The notes under the pieces: model-generated
The model's input: only the letters and a program-made list of their open reading frames with translations
Database searches by the model: none
Told to the model about the DNA's origin: nothing
In this document: in pieces, positions 58,663 through 64,000 of the stretch
How positions within the stretch are numbered: the first letter of the stretch is position 1
Layout: every line of letters starts with the position of its first letter
Program-made: the position numbers and the translations under genes
NCBI RefSeq assembly: GCF_010015445.1
Contig: NC_053120.1
Span: 12,748,597-12,812,596, forward strand
Direction: 5' to 3'
DNA length: 64,000 nt
Source: Perca fluviatilis
Taxonomy: Eukaryota > Chordata > Actinopteri > Perciformes > Percidae

Positions 58663-61228
58663 GTCACATATCCAAAATACCAGCTTTTCAAGAAAAGCCT
58701 TAAAGGAAAAAAAAATTTTTTATGTTAATAGGCCAAAGGGTTGTGGAATGTATTATGAAATCCTACAATTTAGTTTCAAATACAACCATCAAAAAAGTCT
58801 GAGGAGGTTTTCATCATGCAACAGTGATATGCATAGGAACAGACCACCACCTGCACAGACCGTCCCACTTACCAGACCCCAGGCGTGCTTCACTAATAGG
58901 AGAGTCTCAGCCAGAATAGCAATTTCTACCAAAAACAATAAAAATAAGTCAAGTGTGGATCATAGAGTCCCTCTGGCACCCCTGTGTGTGGACTGGAGAA
59001 TAGTGAAAGAATGTAAAAATGGCCTGAGCTCAAATCACGCTCCAACAAAGGAGGAGTAATAGGGCATTTTGAGAGCAGGAAAACTCTGAGCCTGCAAGTA
59101 ATTTAAATCAGGGGACTGACAATACAGTGTGGTTTGTGGGGTTTTGTGTGTTCGTGTGCATGCATCTGTTGGCGTTCAAAGTTTGTGAGCGCCAACACAG
59201 TTTGTGCGGTTGTATGCAGTGCAAGTGGAGGAATGAAGGATCTGTTATCCAAAGATATTTGTGTGACCAAGTTCATGCGTGTTCCTATCTTTGCACGGGT
59301 TGAAGTTGTTTCACAGTCATTTAACTGCATTATATGGTTTCTTAGACCTGGTGGGGTTGTTGTGTGTGTGTGTGAGTACACAGACACTCACAAAATAGAA
59401 ACACACACAACCGCTGCCCTCCAACTCTCTGTGTAAAACTGCAGCAGGAGCGGTTGGCTGGTGAAATCTGACAAATACAGTAAAATGTTGAAGCTGAAAG
59501 TTTTAATAAGCACTATTATATTATTTTCTTTCCATAGGACTTAATGGTGAATCTTTGTGTGTACATCATTGTGTTTTATGTGAGAGCAGATTTGTGTAGA
59601 CGTACACTACAGTATGTAAGGTTTTAGCTTTAAGTGCTGTACAGGGCTTTAATCAGGATGGTAAAGGAGCTTAAGATTGTGTCAACTTTTGTTTGACTTG
59701 AACTGGTGTGAAAGCGCTGCAGAGCTAAACCAGGGGCTGTGATCCTACCATGATTCTGTAAAGGTAACATTTGGTAGTCCTTTGTTGGACTCAAACATGT
59801 GTAGGGATAGTTTGATTTGTCACTGATTTCTGTACTGATGATGCAACAAAAGATGCAGCTACAATAAGATCCACCAACCTCGCCCAGTTCTTATGGAACC
59901 TGACTCTGTTCCTGCCAATGTAAAGTGAATGAATGTTGGCACCCAGCGTAGAGTTCTCATCTCATGGCACTTGATTCCATCTACAGCTTATATCCAATAC
60001 ACTATATCAAAGTAACACCCACTTTTACAAAGCCGTCAATTAACAATAACCATTTCATACTACTTAATAAAGCTACAAAGTGCTTTACCGGAAATCTTAG
60101 CCCTGAATTATAGCAAAATTATCATTTTATAGCAGCTATTGTAATCCTTTAATTGACTAATGTTTTCTAAAATGTATTTTTTTTTTATTATTCTATTTGT
60201 ATCTTCTCCCTAGAAACATAACATAAAAAAAAGTTTTGTGAAGGGGATCTGCTCTCTGCTGTTTTGGCTCAGTGGGAGTTTACGCAGACAAGAAATGTAA
60301 ACTGTCAACTTTTATTGATGACTATGTAATGTAACATCTCACTCTCATACATGGCTACAGGATTTTATCATACACCTTTGCTATTTCACACCTGCTTTCC
60401 TGCTAAACCCAAAAGTAAACATGCTGAGCAGTGCACATAAGAGCACACATACTATATGCACCTTTTTTTCTGTAGTTCTTGTTACAATCTCACAAACAGT
60501 GTGGCTGTAAAAGCCATTCGCACTGGTCGGATTCTCCACTAACTTCTCTACTTAGCTTTGTGTGCTCAGGCCATCAGTAAGGAAGGCACCTCTTCGGCTT
60601 ACAAGCCTTGACCTGAATCCTCTGGTTGGAGACCATGAGAAGGTTATATATAGCGTGAAGCATGATACAGCTTGGAAGATTTCTCTGTGGCCTAGACCTT
60701 CCTTTTTGTCCAAAACTATTAAAAACACATGAATGAGCCACAATGTTGCATTGGCTCCACATAAAGGGCTGCACACATTAAAATTCTCATTTTTAGTGGA
60801 TCTCTCAGTGTAGTTTGGAACTACTTCTATCTTAAACTTACGCTCTCAAAGTCTTTGTCAGCACCAGAAACAAGTGAAATGTTACTGGTGGGTCTTAAAT
60901 TCCTAGTAAGTCGTCTAAACAGTCACTGGGAACTGACTCATAGTAGAAAGCGCAGGATAAGCTGAATGCCTCCATATTTTTAAAGAGAACCACCCAGTAA
61001 CACCACCTTTAGTTTCCCAGTGTGAGAGACTCATGGAGGCCTTGTGTGTATCAAAATGTGTTGAGGCACTTCATCAAGCCCATTCCATACAAAGTGATGA
61101 CAGGTTCACATCAAGAAATAGTTGTTAGATCCAGCTGGTCTGCAGGTTTTTGTGAAGCAACACATTGACTCTGCTTTGCCTCTAAATTTCCGTTCACTCT
61201 TTAGTCACAACTGTAGTGCAGTATTGTA
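58663..61228. other. Noncoding stretch
   Basis: No gene recognised. The section 58800-59100 is compositionally balanced and open in one plus frame, continuing from the repeat; it could be constrained DNA. Confidence 0.4.
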
Positions 61229-61245
61229 TTTTTTTTTTTTTTTTT
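61229..61245 (+). repeat. T17 homopolymer
   Basis: Seventeen T. Confidence 0.85.
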
Positions 61246-61953
61246 GGCATGAAGGATAATTGCCTCCCAGCCTTGTTTCTCTCTCCACCACCTCCATTTG
61301 TAACATCAAACTGTAGGCTGTCCTCGGGCATACGGTATTAAGCTGAGATACTTTTCCTGAAATGAGCTAATGGTCTTGTAACTTTGCTCTTGGCTGTCTC
61401 ATTTTCTGACGTTGCAGCAAAATGATGTGCTGTGTCTTTACAGCGCGAAAACACTTAGTGAGAAAGGATTGCGCCCAGTCTTTTTAAAATCAGGGAATGA
61501 CCCGGTGGGTCTGAGTCTGGTGATTGTCAGCAGTGGCTGTTCAGTTCAAAGGCTTCATACTATATAATAATAGGCAGACATATGGAGCTAACAGAGCCCA
61601 TCCACCAGATGTGGAGTCTGACACACTCCAGTGTCTGTGCTGTCTGTCTGTAGCCTGCAGCTATACAATATACACACTGACGAGCAGGCACCGTACAACT
61701 GTATAATTAATAGTACATCTCTCTACTTCATCAGAGAGAGCTTAGTGCTCCATTGCGTATCTTTCTCTGTTAGGTCATTTTTTCTCACTCACTTGCTCCC
61801 ACTGACCACCTGTCAACCTAATATCCAAGGCCTGCTTTCAGTTCAATCAGGAGAGACTTCCTTGCAAGTATGAAAAGATTTATTGTAAATTACATAACCC
61901 AAATATGACATGTGCAAAGTCTTTGGAGATTGGACTCCATCGTAACAATATGT
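61246..61953. other. Noncoding stretch
   Basis: Nothing recognised. Confidence 0.5.
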
Positions 61954-62355
61954 TTTAAAGGGGTAGCGAAACCCAGACATATCCCCCGATGGAGTCTAGA
62001 CACTGGTGGTGGTGATGAAGGAGCACAGGAGACCAAATTGAAAGTGCCAAGGGGGGGGCGGTCAGCTGGACGAAGACCCAGGGTACCATGGGTGAGACGA
62101 CTGGTGGTTGAAGGGGAGGCGGGTCGCACTCTAGTCCTGAAATGACAACTGACAACCGCAGAGGAGAGACCAGATTTAAAACAGGGATGTCATGCTGTGA
62201 TTGGCTTGTGAAACACATGGCTGAATCTGATTGGTTTAACTGAAAAGTGAATGCCTAGCTGAATCTGATTGGTTCCTGAAGGTGAAGGCCTAGAAACAGC
62301 TGACAACTAAGTATGATGTGAAAACGTTATTGAAGTCTTCCTGAAAGAACTTGCG
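61954..62355. repeat. GC-richer block with repeated CTGATTGGTT, possible mobile element
   Basis: The block contrasts with its AT-rich flanks (GGGGGGGCGG, GGGGAGGCGGGTCG). It holds a direct repeat CTGAATCTGATTGGTT at 62222-62237 and 62259-62274, plus a third ATTGG near 62203, i.e. three inverted CCAAT motifs in about 75 bases. It looks like a dispersed element, but no terminal repeats were found. Confidence 0.35.
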
Positions 62356-63422
62356 CTGAGCTCCATTTTATCCCCTAAATGGTTTCGTCCACCTCAGACA
62401 TCACTTTTACGCCTTTCATCAAACCGCTAAGAAACCTGTGAAATCCTTCTGACATTGCAGAACTGTGTGTGTCATTAGACTCCAACTGTATCATCAAAGA
62501 CTTGGATAGAACTGGGAAAATTCCTTCATCTTTGTCCTACCCTCATGATTAATTGTTTTGTTAGCTCACACACTACACAGTTGCTTTGATCCAAACTATT
62601 TTTGTGTCCACATTTGTCACAGCAACTCTCAAGTGAGTGGACTTTCAGTAGCCTGGCAGCCCATTTCTCAACCTCTGTTTCTCTCTGCCTTTTGAAGAGG
62701 AGGGAAGATTGTTTATGTTAGCATGATCCAGACCAGCCCATCATGGCCTTATTTCTTTGAAAAGGACCTGGAACACTGCGTAACGTGTACAGAAGAGAGA
62801 CACAGTATACAGTATATGCTGGTAGGACAGACTTGGAGAAAAAGGAAATCCCTGCAATGGAAATGAAGTAAAAGTATGCATGGGCGGGTTTCTCTTACAC
62901 AGAGAATAGAGGAATAGTGACAAGACAGGGAAGAGAAAAGGACAGACGATACAGCAGTTTAATGAGACGTTTTGATCCACCAAATGAAGCGCCACGATAA
63001 CATCAGGGCCCAGCGATATTACTGTAAACATGTTCCATATGGTCTCACTGTCTCCACCTTTGTCTCCTTTCTCTCTCCTCTCTGCCTGTCTCACCCCATC
63101 TCTTTTGATTTCCTTTGTTTCTCCTTTTTCTCACTCCTTGTCTATCCTTCCTATTCTCTCCTGCCCACTTGTTGTTTTATTGAGGAATGCTCCACTGAGG
63201 AGAGCATTTGATCTCACTGATGCTTTGACCTAAAGAGGGAAGGAGGGGTTTAAGGCTGCATGTGTCCCCAATTACACCGCCTAGATGGCAGCGTAATTCA
63301 CTGCTGCACTCAGTGACTGGTGGACGGGAAAGAGACGCCTAATCAAGGCCAGAGTACCCTAACCTGCTGCCAAATCTAACACATACATAGACACTGCACA
63401 TGCGTGACTATAACTTGTGCAC

Positions 63423-63427
<5 letters not shown>
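62356..63427. other. Noncoding stretch
   Basis: No gene recognised. 63240-63350 is GC-richer, with TAATTCA-type cores. Confidence 0.45.

Positions 63428-63512
<85 letters not shown>
63428..63512 (+). repeat. (CA)n microsatellite, about 42 units
   Basis: Uninterrupted after an initial ACACACG. Confidence 0.98.
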
Positions 63513-63516
<4 letters not shown>

Positions 63517-64000
63517 ATGCTCAAGACAAAAGCCTTCACAGCTCGCCACATTTAAAAGCTTATATTGCACACATTCTGTCGCCCCACCCTTTCTTTTTAA
63601 CTTCCCTCCACAGCAGTTTAGTAAAAATCGATAATAAATAATCGACTTGACAGTGTCTCCATCCACTTGACACTGACGCTTGTGATCTTACTTAAAATGT
63701 AACATATTTCCTCACAGTTATCAAACTCAGCTGACTGTGGTCTGCACATCCATGGTTACAGTACAAACAGGAATAGATAGCGCCTAATGCAGTGAAACTT
63801 ACTGTGGTGCAAGTGTAAACAACTTCACGCTAAAACAAAACTGGTAGTGTAGCCCACAGCTAACTCAATGACTGCATGGCATCATTGCACTTTCTGTTTG
63901 CATTTGTAGTGCTAAAACTCTAAAATGATTGATCCCAAACGGAAATGAGGAAAAGAAAAACACAGGAGTGACAAAATCCGTTGAATTATCTTTTTTGTTT
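63513..64000. other. Noncoding stretch
   Basis: Nothing recognised to the end of the window. Confidence 0.5.

Noticed and set aside
58532..59059. 175-codon plus frame, the longest in the window
   Set aside because: It starts inside a dispersed repeat and runs into unique DNA with no recognisable domain.

Overview
The window is nuclear DNA of a ray-finned fish, probably a spiny-rayed (percomorph) teleost. The evidence is AT-rich unique sequence with no bacterial-type gene packing, about 25 CA/GT microsatellites totalling roughly 1.8-1.9 kb (near 3% of the window), a fish-type Tc1 transposon with about 200-bp terminal inverted repeats, tRNA-derived SINE copies, and several dispersed sequences recognised from fish genomes. 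I found no complete host protein-coding gene. It reads as a large intron or intergenic stretch. Most long open frames are microsatellite read-through (TH/CV repeats) or pyrimidine-rich shadows.

Layout. 0-9.9 kb: unique sequence with ATG, AC and TA arrays, a 5'-truncated SINE (2.13 kb), a T30 tract (4.58 kb), an island with three regularly spaced AATTCA motifs (5.5-5.7 kb) and an exon-like minus-strand frame (5.87-5.99 kb). 9.97-10.53 kb: a GC-ended miniature transposon with an extra internal copy of its end. 14.7-16.9 kb: a cluster of six microsatellites of different classes, ending in facing CA and GT arrays. 19.7, 26.6 and 33.5 kb: islands that look like conserved noncoding or exon-like DNA. 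21.2 and 25.5 kb: two GT arrays followed by the same 67-70-bp block. 30.2 kb: a palindrome made of two abutted Tc1-type ends. 36.6 and 41.9 kb: decayed dispersed repeats. 40.4-40.8 kb: a nonautonomous hAT-like element with an 8-9-bp target duplication and a promoter-like interior. 42.98-44.01 kb: a defective Tc1 element with an interrupted transposase. 45.4 kb: a full-length SINE. 48.2-49.0 kb: CA, T, GT and TA arrays. 52.2 kb: the best candidate host exon, with a second phase-compatible small exon candidate at 57.5 kb, both on the plus strand. 55.6-56.2 kb: a decayed element with CCAAT boxes, a GC box and a frameshifted zinc-finger-like reading frame. 58.1-58.7 kb: a dispersed fish repeat. 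61.95-62.35 kb: a GC-richer block with repeated ATTGG motifs.

Nothing here forms a multi-gene pathway or an undescribed system. The points most worth checking are the 52.2/57.5 kb exon pair, the Tc1 structures, the shared block beside two GT arrays, and the promoter-like cores inside two mobile elements. Family names given from memory are marked as such; no database search was possible.
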